DNA of 64,000 nt. Origin: Lithospermum erythrorhizon. Lineage: Eukaryota; Streptophyta; Magnoliopsida; Boraginales; Boraginaceae. Below, piece by piece: positions 50,001 to 60,330 of this stretch. The notes under the pieces are model-generated. The model did not search any database. It was not told the origin of the DNA and saw only the letters and a list, made by a program, of their open reading frames with translations. The stretch spans positions 62,001-126,000 of the forward strand of contig JADFUC010000184.1 of the NCBI GenBank assembly GCA_019722365.1, given 5' to 3'. The number at the start of each line of letters is the position of its first letter. Positions within the stretch are counted from its first letter, which is position 1. Made by a program: the position numbers and the translations under genes.

Positions 50001-52467
50001 CTTTGTGGTGGATATTTTTGTTTGTATTTTATAATATTTTAAAAATATATCAATAAAAGTAAAAATAAATTCTTTCTATTAATATATTTTCATCAAATAT
50101 TATAAAACACAAAAAAATATCTGCGATTCATCAAAGTGAAAATCAAGCGATGCTTTGTGGGATGTGTTGGGCTTATTCTCCATGAAGGACGTGGATTTAC
50201 ATGCATGCACACGTGGTATTCATGATAGAAGATAACTATTGAGCTGTTGATTGTTCAAGTCGAAGAAGGAGTTGGCACTATGCAGAATAGGACATGGATT
50301 AGGAGTTTAATCATTATTTTGTATTTCTCTATTGTCTATAAATAGTGCAGAACTTGGTCGATTGTAATATACGATTGATTATAAAAACTACAAGAGTTAG
50401 CTTAGGATTGATAGATTGTGAGATTGAGAGTTGTATATACTTTAATTCAAGTTATCAATAAAGCTTTTTTTCGTAATGGAGGTGAATCCAAAATCATAAA
50501 TATATCAATTGTTCTTTTAGTTATTGAAATTAAATTATTAGTTGAATTACACAAATAAAAAAAACCCAACAGGATGGAGGGAGTATTAGTTTTTCCCACG
50601 AATAATAATTACCTACCGTTGAACGTAACTTATAATTCATTCAATCAAACATTATTATGATAATATAAACATATAAACATCCATACTATTATTAAATACT
50701 ACACATAATCATCACTTGTATGAAAAAGTTTTGTTTTCATGCTGAACTATCTCCTGTGATATTTACTTGTCATCCTAAAGTAATACATACAAATTAAGAA
50801 GAATGAAAAGTAATCAAAAAGTATATTGAAAATATTGAATGACGACAATTAATTGAAACTATATCATTGATTGATTGATAATTTAATAACAAAAAGCACG
50901 TAGTAGTCAAAAAGTAATATTGAAAATGTAAAATATTAATTTTATTTATGCTAGAATGACACATATGCTAGAATGATACATATCCAATTTTTCCAAATTA
51001 AAATGAGAGTTAATTACGGCAATGATCGGTAAGTGTGACCAAGTGCACTTTCGTCGATTGGTAGCTTTTGAGTAGCCAATAATGGTCTAGATAGTGTACA
51101 CCGTGTGCGCATTTAGTCCCTAATTTAACGTTTTCGTGAAAATTTAACGTTCTTCAGCGATTGGTATCCATTTTTGGGGTCAAATTTTATTTTTAAGAGT
51201 TTTGGGTATTGCTTTTGGTATTGTAAGTTGTAACGTTGCAGAAATGGTCCTTGTTAGTGTACAAATGGTTCTCATTTGGTCCCTAATACTTTAATATTAA
51301 TTACTTTAAATTGTAATATTTGAAAAATATCTCTAGATTAATATTTTAAGGTATATATTAAATTAAATATTTTAAGATAATTAATATAATATTAATTTAA
51401 AATATTTTAATATATTAACTTCGAGTAGAATTAATATATTTTATTATAAGTTTATTATCCTTTATATTTATTATGAAATATTCAATAATTTTTTTTATTA
51501 TACATTAAATATATCAATCATATATATATAAACAAATTAAAAAAGTACATTATATAATATTCCCTCCATTTTTATAGTTGTCGTTTTAACCAAAAAAAAT
51601 TATTTTTTATAGTTTTTCGTTTTATGATAATAAATAGCATTTTATATTTTCAATGTACTTTTTGACTCACCTTCTGCTTGAAATAGGCAATAAAACCAAT
51701 CATATTATTTTAGTGATGAATTAAACTCTACGTTCGATACCTTTTTGATATTTTTTATTTTTCTTGTCGTAATGCAAAGTGCTAAACGACAAGCTGAAAA
51801 AAATGGAGAGGAGTATTAATTTATTTAATGTAACCTATATTAAAATTAAAAAATAATATTATTAATTATCTTAAAATATTTAATTTTAATATATACATAA
51901 AATCTTAAGCTAGAGATAATTTTCAAATATTATAAATTAAACTAATTAATATTAAACTGTTAGGGACCAAATGAGAGCGAATTTGTCTGATTTAATAGGG
52001 GCCGTTATCTTGACTTCTGTTTCTGTGCTGTAGAAACTCTTGAAAATTATATTTTGACCCCAAAATCACCAAAACCGTTAAATTATACTTGATTAAATTG
52101 AATTTAAATCTTACCACGGTATCTGATATCATGGCCAATTCTTCTTCTGGTACCAATAATTGAGACCGAAAGTCACGTCTTTGCCACTGGCTTAGTGGGG
52201 CCAATTCTTCTAGATGCTTCAGCTAAAATAATGATAAATGTCACGGAAAAAGTATAATATTATATTCGACAAATTAGGGATCAACTTGATGATGAGTACG
52301 TAATTTAAATTGATTTAATTTGTGATTAATAAGAGATATCTCGATCTTTTTGCACAACCACTCTTAGAATATCTTCAAACAAACCTGAAATTTGTATATT
52401 TTTATATATGTTAGTAGTTTCCTCCATATTGCATGTAGGCCATTGCTCATTATTATTCATTAATATT

Positions 52468-52546
<79 letters not shown>

Positions 52547-53006
52547 GTATACACACACAAATATACTGCTCATATGACTTGAGTGATATATCGTGGATGA
52601 AAAAGTAAAGGTATATATTATTTAGTAAAGGTAGTGTTGATGAATGTATATATATAGAACCAATAATATATAGAAGGAATATAATAAGAACGACCTTGGT
52701 TATGTTATGAACAATGTTTTGATGATCAGAAGTACCAAAAGTTTCAACAAGGCTCCCAAACAGAAGTGCCATCACAGGCTGCGAAGTTCCATTCATTATG
52801 GCACATATTGATCCAACCACCACTAATGCAATATCAACTCCATCACCAAAGTAGAAGAGCTTCCCTAGTAGAACCCTCTTTCCTTTTAACTTTTTACCAT
52901 CAATATTATTATTATTATCATCATCAATAATAATAATATTGTTGTTGTTGTTGCTATTATTACAACCAGTATATGTATGTACTTTTGATCTTCCACTATC
53001 ACTCAT
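44037..53006 (-). CDS. Full-size ABC transporter, subfamily B (MDR/P-glycoprotein type)
   Basis: Eleven minus-strand exons give about 1261 residues, the usual full-size ABCB length: 52661-53006, 49689-49864, 48790-49011, 47917-48155, 47185-47707, 46775-47048, 45980-46577, 45663-45891, 45164-45430, 44812-45069 and 44037-44690. The order is TMD1-NBD1-TMD2-NBD2. NBD1 has Walker [10 protein letters not shown] (about 412-420), Q-loop [10 protein letters not shown], signature LSGGQ (515), Walker B FLLDEA with the catalytic Glu, and H-loop ITHRLS. NBD2 has GESGNGKST (about 1050), LSGGQ (1155), LLLDEV and VTHQLS. All catalytic residues are present. The N terminus has an Asn/Ile/Asp-rich run. The exon 1 donor at 52661 was chosen because it alone restores phase with exon 2; the resulting TM2 segment is short by about 7-10 residues. 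ABCB proteins pump auxin, metabolites or xenobiotics; the substrate here cannot be told. Confidence 0.85.
48230..48520. mobile_element. Possible degraded MITE in ABCB intron
   Basis: The segment GTTGTCGTTTTTAGTAAAATA at 48273-48293 and what follows resemble the left half of the MITE at 51557-51817 (AGTTGTCGTTTTAACC). Termini are not intact, so this is only a likely relic. Confidence 0.3.
49928..50590. mobile_element. MITE split by a nested solo LTR (ABCB intron 1)
   Basis: The left end reads TAGTCCCTCTATTTCAAAAT near 49930. The right end GGATGGAGGGAGTATTAG lies just after the nested LTR. Together they give the Stowaway-like TIR pair (T)ACTCCCTC...GAGGGAGTA. Excising the LTR at 50165-50571 leaves an element of about 250 bp. 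Confidence 0.5.
50165..50571. mobile_element. Short solo LTR (407 bp) with 5-bp target-site duplication in ABCB intron 1
   Basis: The unit starts TGTTGGGC and ends ACCCAACA. It is flanked by GGATG at 50160-50164 and 50572-50576. It contains a promoter-like TCTATAAATAG at about 50335 and CAATAAAGC at about 50456, as expected of an LTR with TATA and poly(A) signals (plus orientation, opposite to the host gene). No internal retrotransposon sequence adjoins it. Confidence 0.85.
51141..52084. mobile_element. Long-inverted-repeat (foldback/MULE-like) element in ABCB intron 1
   Basis: The left arm (about 51141-51420) and right arm (about 51830-52084) are reverse complements with moderate divergence. 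Matching landmarks are AATTTAACG, GGGGTCAAA, AAGAGTTT, CTCATTTGGTCCCTAA, AATATTTGAAAA.TATCTCTAG and AAATATTTTAAGATAATTAA. Arms of some 250-300 bp could fold into a long hairpin in the pre-mRNA. A MITE is nested in the loop. I could not identify a target-site duplication. Confidence 0.7.
51557..51817. mobile_element. Stowaway-like MITE nested in the foldback element
   Basis: The left end ATTCCCTCCATTTTTATAGT followed by TGTCGTTTTA, and the right end reverse-complemented ATACTCCTCTCCATTTTTTT followed by TTGTCGTTTA, form terminal inverted repeats. The length is about 260 bp and there is no ORF. Confidence 0.7.
52476..52543. repeat. (TA)n microsatellite in ABCB intron 1
   Basis: An uninterrupted AT dinucleotide run of about 65 bp lies 120 bp downstream of the modelled exon 1 donor on the transcribed strand. 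It produces spurious Tyr-Ile repeat reading frames on both strands. It would be a length-polymorphic marker. Confidence 0.95.
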
Positions 53007-53985
53007 GTTTGCACAAAACTAGCTAGAATGAACAGGAATACAATAAGAATGTAGCTTATAATCCGTATATATTTAGGATACTTACTTGTAATATTAGTTG
53101 TTCTGCAAGAATGTGCTTTTATAGATATCCTACAGCATCACATCAAGCAAAAGCTTGATTTACGGTCTTTATTAAAATCTTAATGGAATTTGTTATTTTA
53201 AGATAAAGATCACCATGTTGAAAAATATAATTGGTATCCTTGTACTCTGAAGATCTACATGATATGTCATTTGAGTATCTTAAGATCTGGGGATCTTTCA
53301 CGAATCTTTTTAAAGCATAATGCGATAATATAAAATTCACGAATTATAATAATATATATACTTTATAATAATTTGGCCTAAGAACTTAAAATAACTAAGC
53401 AATCGTAAAAGTGAAAGTTATAGAATAGGTCGTTTTAAACATGTTAATAAGACCATATCTTTAAGCACCATAAATTTCTTGCACACCAAGAGTCAAGCAT
53501 GCACGTGCTGTCTTATCGTTTTAATTTCCTCAATTTATTGTCCATAATTTATGGTTGGTAGAGTTCATTTCATATTGATAAATTAAAGGATCATAAGGTT
53601 TATTCATCACCCAGTTATATGTCTTGATGTATGCGTACAAATTATTTTATTATTTTATAATAAAATTATAATGAAAAAATAAATTTAAAAACCTAAAAGA
53701 AATAAGATGAAAAGTTACCATGCGAGAAAATAAAGATAGGGGTATTTTTCTTGGTTATAATTACGAATACATGGTAGATAATATTTAAAGTAGTTTATGG
53801 AGAAGTTTAATGGCACATTGGGATTCTGTTATAAAAGTTACTATAATTAAAATAAAAAATTATCGGGGAGGGTAAAATAGAAATAAATTAATTTGGGCCG
53901 GTTATGGCATGGAAATGAAACTAGGCATTATATATAGTATAGATAACATGAGTTGTTACTTATATAAGCTAAAGTCGATGTGATT
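53007..53985. other. Upstream flank of the ABCB gene
   Basis: The first few hundred bases right of the start codon should contain the ABCB promoter and 5' UTR. I see AT-rich sequence without a distinctive element, and no gene. Confidence 0.4.
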
Positions 53986-54085
53986 TAGAGAGCATTCAGA
54001 TAAACAGTGGTTAGGAAGCCTTCGATTGACTTAGAGTCGTGGGTTCGATTACCGTTGTAAAGGCGGTGGTTGGTTTTTTTTTTTT
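53986..54085 (+). mobile_element. Probable tRNA-derived SINE with poly(T) tail
   Basis: An A-box-like TGGTTAGGAAG at about 54008 and a B-box-like GGGTTCGATTACC at 54041-54053 are spaced about 33 bp, as in RNA polymerase III internal promoters. A GGCGGTGGTTGG segment and a run of 12 T follow. Plant SINEs often have a tRNA-like head and a T- or A-rich tail. The short length suggests a truncated copy. It does not fold as an intact tRNA, so I do not call a tRNA gene. Confidence 0.5.
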
Positions 54086-54295
54086 AAAAAAACAATAATG
54101 AATGAAACATTTCTTGAGGAAAAGTCACGGAGTTAATTGCCGATATATATGATGCTAAAAAGTGGGATAATGTTGCCATTTAAAAATTTAAAAACTGTAA
54201 ATTGGTCTTGAAAAGATACACAAAGTTATGAATTGATCCAACAAATGACTATACCGTGTTAAACACTAACAGTGAATGTGCGAGTGAATAAGTAC

Positions 54296-55051
54296 GAGGA
54301 AATTACTTAAATGGTCTCAGAAAGTAGGTTAAGGTTGTCATTTAGTCTTCGATAGTTCAAAACTTACAAATTGATCCCATAAATTATCATAAAGTTGTAA
54401 ATAAGTCCAAAAAACTAACGGATCTATTAAATGGTAACAGAAAAGAAACAAGTGGACTTCACTCTCCAACTTTTGAGTAAATTTTACAATTTTCATTAAA
54501 TTATTGGGATACAACTTTAAATAAAGAAAGATTTTAGGCCACTTCAGTGGTCACCAACCCACCACATCAACTCCTCCTTCTATAGCCACCTCCTCCACCG
54601 CTGCACCACCGGCCGCCTCCTCCGCCCAACAACGCAACTCCACGCGCATCTCATCATTTCCCATCATACCATCGACAACTTCCTCGCTTCAAAACTCATA
54701 TCTTTGTACTCAAAATGCAAGAAAATTAAAGATGTTTACCATGCATTCCATAAAATATTTCACAGAAATATATTCACTTTAAATGCAATGCTTATTGGAT
54801 ATTGTTCCGATAGATAATATTTGAGACTTTAGAGCTTTTCTTGGATTTCTTTAATTCTTTTGTAATGCTATTTTTATTAATAATATAATTATATTATTAA
54901 AAGGTCTAAAATCTTTCTTTATTTAAAGTTGTGTCCCAATATTTTAATGAACATTGTAAATTTTACTCAAAAGTTGGCCATTCAATAGATCCACTTTGTA
55001 ACTTTTAAACTATCGAGATCCACTTTTTGGGACCATTTAAGCAATTTCCTC
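54296..55051. mobile_element. Pack-MULE-type element carrying a PPR gene fragment
   Basis: The 756-bp element has long terminal inverted repeats. The left end GAGGAAATTACTTAAATGGT matches the reverse complement of the right end, GAGGAAATTGCTTAAATGGT. The arms share further blocks up to AAAGAAAGATTTTAG at the inner edge. A perfect 10-bp target-site duplication GAATAAGTAC lies at 54286-54295 and 55052-55061, in the size range produced by Mutator-like transposases. Between the arms is host coding sequence from a PPR gene and no transposase. This is the definition of a Pack-MULE. Confidence 0.85.
54542..54814 (+). pseudogene. Captured pentatricopeptide-repeat (PPR) gene fragment
   Basis: The plus-strand frame is open from 54542 to 54814, about 90 codons. 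The second half reads as a PLS-class PPR N terminus: GRLLRPTTQLHAHLI, then DNFLASKLISLYSKCKKIKD, then HKIFHRNIFTLNAMLIGYC. PPR proteins bind organellar RNA. This fragment has barely two repeat units and no start codon in context. It is locally less AT-rich than its surroundings, which marks it as foreign to this intergenic DNA. It lies entirely between the arms of the element at 54296-55051 and is not expected to encode a working protein. Confidence 0.8.
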
Positions 55052-55655
55052 GAATAAGTACACATTAGGGCAGAATTGCAATTTTGAACATTTTGACTTA
55101 GTTTCCCTCACTTTTGGGGAGAATTTACAGTTTTTATAAACTTTTGGGAAAAATAAACAAATCTGAATAAAATCAATATGTACATGTGTTCATGGAGAAC
55201 GGATACAATAATGAGACTGACATGAGTAAAATCAATAAATATATATGTGAAATATGTTATTCATTTGCTTTCTAAAAAAAGAGTAATTGTAAGATATGGT
55301 ATCTACTGATTATGTTGGTAACTATAAATGACATACATATAGGAAGTTATAGCCTTAGTTGGTAAGTATGTTATAAAGTTATTTTCGTTCACTTTTAGTA
55401 GTGATCAAATTTGTTTTTTATTAATTCGCTATCCATACTTAAAACTTTAAATCGTTTTGATAGTTAAATTCTGATCGAATCATGATATATCTGACATTAG
55501 AAGGATCGATTTAAAGGCAATAATTATTTACTCATTTAGAAAATTTTCTTATTCCATAATAAGAGTTTTTTTTTTTAATAAATTAACTTTATTAATTGTA
55601 TAAATTATAAAAAAATTTAGTATATATTTGACAATCGCACTCGATTATTTAAATC

Positions 55656-56036
55656 ATGCTGAAACATAATTTATCACTTTTACCTATCCCCTTCTCGATG
55701 TTTGTTTCTATAACCAATATCAAGACAAAACCTTTTGTAAAATTTGATCCAAGTGGGGGTGTTAATAAATATTTTGGATATCGATCGAATACCGAATTTG
55801 ACCATGTAGTTCAAAGAAGAAGTGTATGGTTTGTTGAAAATGAGAACCACTTTGGTATATACCATAGGAAGATTATTAATAAGAAATGGTCATTTATATC
55901 AATCAAGGGACTCTCTATTGACTTGTGTAATAATATAATGAAAACTTCCGGCCCCACTTGTGAAATAATCCATCTTGTATCAAGAGTATTAGGAAAAACT
56001 AATAATTTCGCACAGCATTACGTGGCATGTCATTAA
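55656..56036 (+). other. Unassigned 126-codon ORF
   Basis: An ATG-initiated frame of 126 codons is the longest ORF in this intergenic region. It includes KFDPSGGVNKYFGYRSNTEF and RRSVWFVENENHFGIYHRK. I recognise no family, and there is no evident splice, promoter or poly(A) context. It could be a gene relic, a transposon-encoded fragment or chance. Confidence 0.2.
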
Positions 56037-56359
56037 TATATAATGTAAAAAATGGAAGCTATATATAGCGAAAATTATAAGTGGCTAATGTACTAATATT
56101 TTTCTTGTTATAAAATAAGAATACATGATATTAACTAGTATGACCCGTTGCAAAAAATATTAAAAATAAATTGTTACCCACAAATTTATATCCAGACCAA
56201 CTATATAATTTCCCAATACAACAATCTGGGTATCATTTCTCGTTTATTATTGTTTGTGTAGAATGTTTACATGAAGAAAAGAAACATTAGCAATTCAATT
56301 CGCTCCTTGTTGTATATTATATACTCTAGGTTTCTTGTCATAGTTGATGATCGAGCTTT

Positions 56360-56365
<6 letters not shown>

Positions 56366-56405
<40 letters not shown>
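56366..56405. repeat. (AT)n microsatellite
   Basis: A pure AT dinucleotide run of about 40 bp in intergenic DNA. Confidence 0.95.
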
Positions 56406-56408
<3 letters not shown>

Positions 56409-58131
56409 GTCGATCTTAAAATTCTTAAATATCGATCTGAAATTTGTTTTTATTATTATATAGCTTCTTACTTTTTATTTAGATACGTTATTTAAATTAG
56501 TAGCAAGCTTAAATAAAATAAGCTATTAGTCTTTATTCTAAACTAAAACAAAAATTCATTGAATTATGCAACAAGCATGGAAAATATATTGAACAATTTT
56601 CATAAGTAGCTTTCTTAAGGAACTTCTGTAATATTAAGCTTCGTAAATCTCAATGTCCGTCGAAGCGATTAGTACTACGTAACTACCGTGAAAATAGAAG
56701 ATATATAGGCGATAAAAATAATCGATTAAGTATTTTCCAAGAGAAGAAAATTGCAATAATTATGAACAAGATGAACAACCAATATTTGATACTACTAGTA
56801 TGTTCACGACAAATATCATGTTATTTGATTCTCGTGATCTTTCTTATATCTCTTTGGATGAATAGAATAATATTCTTAGTATAATATGTAATTTAGTTTT
56901 TAAAATTCTTGTCATCTGAGTTCTTTAGTTTAAAAATTGATAATAAGTATCGATTCTTTTATGAAAATGCGGTGATAAGTTTTTACGGAATAATTTGAAT
57001 GTTTTTTACATTAGGAATATGTACTTTTCAATAATGATTTATTCAATTTGTTACTAATTTGAAATTAGTGTATGTATTTAAATAAAGCATACATGTTTTT
57101 TATTATAAAGAGATTCATCTTAATATTTATATAAAAGGTAATGATATAATAGTCGAATAATTTTAAGCCGGCGTTTGCGGTATATATAATAGTAGTAACT
57201 TCCTTATTTAAATTTAAAATTTAAAATTTAAAATATATAGTAACTTCTAATTACATAAAAGTTACAAAAATACTCTCCACTTAATTAAATTTAAATATAA
57301 AAATCTAAAATTAAAAAGGGTACAAAATGACAAAGTTTTTTTTGTGAAACCAAATAACAACTTACACCTATTTTTTTATATATAATATAGATACTCTCTA
57401 CTGCATACAAATCTTTATTTTATTACTCGTATATTTATTTTATGCATATTTGTTTGGTGATACAATAAGCTCATATGCGCACGGTTCGAAGTGAGCTTTT
57501 AAGTGTTTATTTATAAGGCCACATTTTGATCATTTTATTTTGGAAGTACACCATCTATTAATCCTAGAAATTGCGTTCAACGCAAAACTTGATGTGAATA
57601 TATTGTTTCTTTGATTTCAATCGTTTATATGGTTGTCTAATTTGCTTCCATGTTTATTTCAATAAGTTCACTACATTATAATAATCAAACATAGATTCTT
57701 TGATGTAATTTTTATGATAGCAAAAAGGGTGCTACCATATTCAATCGTAAATTTTTTTTACACGTATTCGAAGTTTTAATAAAGAGATAATTATTCTTCA
57801 TATTTTTTAACATAATGTATAATTTTAAAACTATAGAATCATGATCAATAATTTTATTAATCATAGTTAATTGAAATAAACTATAAGTGCTTTAAAATGT
57901 TATTAAAATTTTAGGAGTATCAAAATATGAAGGACGATTTGGTCATAAATATCTCGTCGATTGCATAAAATAATTTTTACGACTGTGTATAACAGCTACG
58001 TAGTAAAAAATAGATTATTATTGACCTAATTTTTTAATCACACCTAATTGTTAATCTTTCTTCTTAACTATAGCATAGCATGTACTATATATGCCATTAT
58101 TAACACCTTATTTCAAAGCATCAAGCATCAA

Positions 58132-58235
58132 GCATCAGCCTCGCTAAGAAAAGAAACATTTTGTTTGCACTTTCCTATCATAAGCATCAGCCTCGCTAAC
58201 AAAAAAAACATTTTAATTGCACTTTCCTATCATAT
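58132..58235. repeat. 52-bp tandem repeat, two copies
   Basis: GCATCAGCCTCGCTAA begins both copies, at 58132 and 58184. Each continues through an A-rich segment, ACATTTT, and TTGCACTTTCCTATCAT. The copies differ at only a few positions, indicating a recent duplication. Confidence 0.85.
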
Positions 58236-59099
58236 ACAAGCACATTTAATTTTAGGTGAAGATATCCACAAATATACTGTATTTGGTTTGGTAAGGAAAA
58301 CAATTTTGTCGGCAATTGGAAAAGGAAAATTGCTGATGTAGCGTATGATCCATGTGCAAATTTAATTAGGTGGTCGTACAGTCTTGAATTCATAAATCCC
58401 GTAAAGATTGTCGATTTTGAATTTTATTATTATATTTAGCTTTAGCGTAAATATTTTTTGTTTGTATTATATAATCTTGATGAAAGCTATATTAATGAAA
58501 AATACATTTTCAAAGATCTTTCCATTGATATATTTTTTATCAAATCACTACATATTATACAACCTTGAAAACAGGCATATATTTAAAAGGTCGAGGCAAA
58601 AATACGACTATAAAAAAAATTGAATGATGTATAAATGAAAGAATACTATATATATAAACTATAGTACTTGAATGATTATAATATCTTTCACTTAAAATAC
58701 CGATTTAATTGATCATGAAGATAAAAAGTATTTTATTAAAGGATTGATTAATATTAATAATATATCCTAAAAATATACTTTATCAAAAAATACTTTAATT
58801 AATCATGAAAATAAAAAGTATTTTATTAAGGGATAAAAGTAGAAAGATTAATATAATGTTGTATTGAATTTCTATATGATCAAGTAAAAGAAAGAAAAGC
58901 GATTTCTTCTGTGATCAGTAAATTGGGCATTAGATAATATATCTAGGTGTTCTACTAATGTATACTTTGGATGTGTAGTCCGGAGGATAATTTATTATTC
59001 TCCAACTCTTTCGATTGATTCTTTATTATATATGCCACATTTGGATTTGTGGTTGCTTTTTATAGATTAAATATTCAATATTTGACATTTTGTAGAAAA

Positions 59100-60330
59100 C
59101 TAATTTAACTGTAATGTAGTGATGGATTTTGAAAAAAATATCGAGGGGCTGTAATGCGAAGAAAGATTTTATTAGTTATATGCGTATGAGAAATAATAAA
59201 AGCTGCTTTTTGAGGAAATCTTCCCAGGTACAATATCATGGTACGTCTATGTATGGGCAACGATGAATTTCGGTGATTTGAGCTTGGGTCTTGATTTGAA
59301 TATGTGTCTGGGCCGGGGGCTGAGGCAGTATTGGTCTTGACTTGGATATGGTCGAGCACAGTGCGCCGCCGGCTTTGATCCGTGTGGTTGTATGAACGAT
59401 GCTGGTGCTGAGCAGTCCTTAGATATGGGTTGGATAGGACTTGGACCCTCACTTGAGTATGTGAAATTTAGCAGGGTGGTAGCACCTCATTTGATATGTA
59501 TAGGTAATCAGGCTGTTGATCGTCTTGAGAAACTGATATGTGGCGGAATGTTTATTGCTTTTTTGTTTTGATATGTATTTGTGGTGGGACTAGTATATGT
59601 GTCGCCGTCGGGGATCTTTAGCAGGCATGCCGCTGTGGTTGGGTAGTTACGGAGCTTTAGGCTTGGCGAACCTTGTAGCTTTTCGGGTTGGGTTCTACTG
59701 ACGGGGGGCGTAGCGGTGAACATGCACGATCTTTGGATGTAGAGCAAGGGTTTCAGCAGCTTGATCCTAGCTCTAATTTGATTTGATCGCGAGGGGATCT
59801 TAGGAGGCGTATCCCATTGCGAGCGATTTGAGTGCTTTGGGTTGACAACCTAGTCTCTCATCAATTTTTGGGATGGTCCTCCCTCCCTTGATGTATTGGA
59901 TGTCTTGGGTGTGGTGTGTCGGTGTCGGCCTTGCTTTTGAATCTTGTGGCAGGGGTTATATTCACTTTGAATCTTGGTGGCGGGTTCGCGGCTGTATCTT
60001 ATTTGTGGTTATCCTCCTTTGAATCTTTAAGCTTAGGGGAGTGGTTCGAATTGAGGTATTAGAGGCGCCTATTTGGGTTTCGGTGCCTCAGGTTAATACA
60101 GCCGTCTTAACTTTTCACGCTTTTTAGTTTGGTTTTAGATATGAATGGCTGACCTTTTTCATGGTGTAAAGAGGGTATTTAGGCTTTTGGATTTGCTCAC
60201 CGGTTGGTTGGTTCGTTTCGAAGCGGATCACGATCTCAGCAGTTAATTATTTGGATAGTTGAGGGATGATCTGGACCGTCGGTTCGAATTAAATATTAAA
60301 ATAATATTAATTCAAACATGCATGCCCCGA
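59100..60330. other. GC-richer island, probably degraded retrotransposon sequence
   Basis: This stretch is visibly less AT-rich than its surroundings and contains recurring CTTGATTTGAATATG / CTTGACTTGGATATGG-like motifs and TTTGAATCTTG repeats (59930-59980). Minus-strand ORFs at 59105-59452 and 59508-59747 show no known motif. The composition resembles the LTR-derived block at 22.2-24.6 kb, so an eroded LTR element is the likeliest origin. No termini are visible. Confidence 0.35.

Larger units (their letters stand above)
55062..59090. other. AT-rich intergenic stretch
   Basis: Apart from the ORF and microsatellite listed separately, I see no gene. Short direct duplications occur, for example AAATTTAAAATTTAAAAT near 57215. 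A repeated block around AATCATGAAGATAAAAAGTA / AATCATGAAAATAAAAAGTA with TATTTTATTAA lies at about 58711-58840. Confidence 0.5.

Noticed and set aside
52408..52608. Tyr-Ile repeat ORFs on both strands
   Set aside because: They are produced by the (TA)n microsatellite in ABCB intron 1.
54000..54075. tRNA gene suggested by B box GGGTTCGATTACC
   Set aside because: No acceptor-stem pairing or complete cloverleaf can be formed; a SINE is a better explanation.
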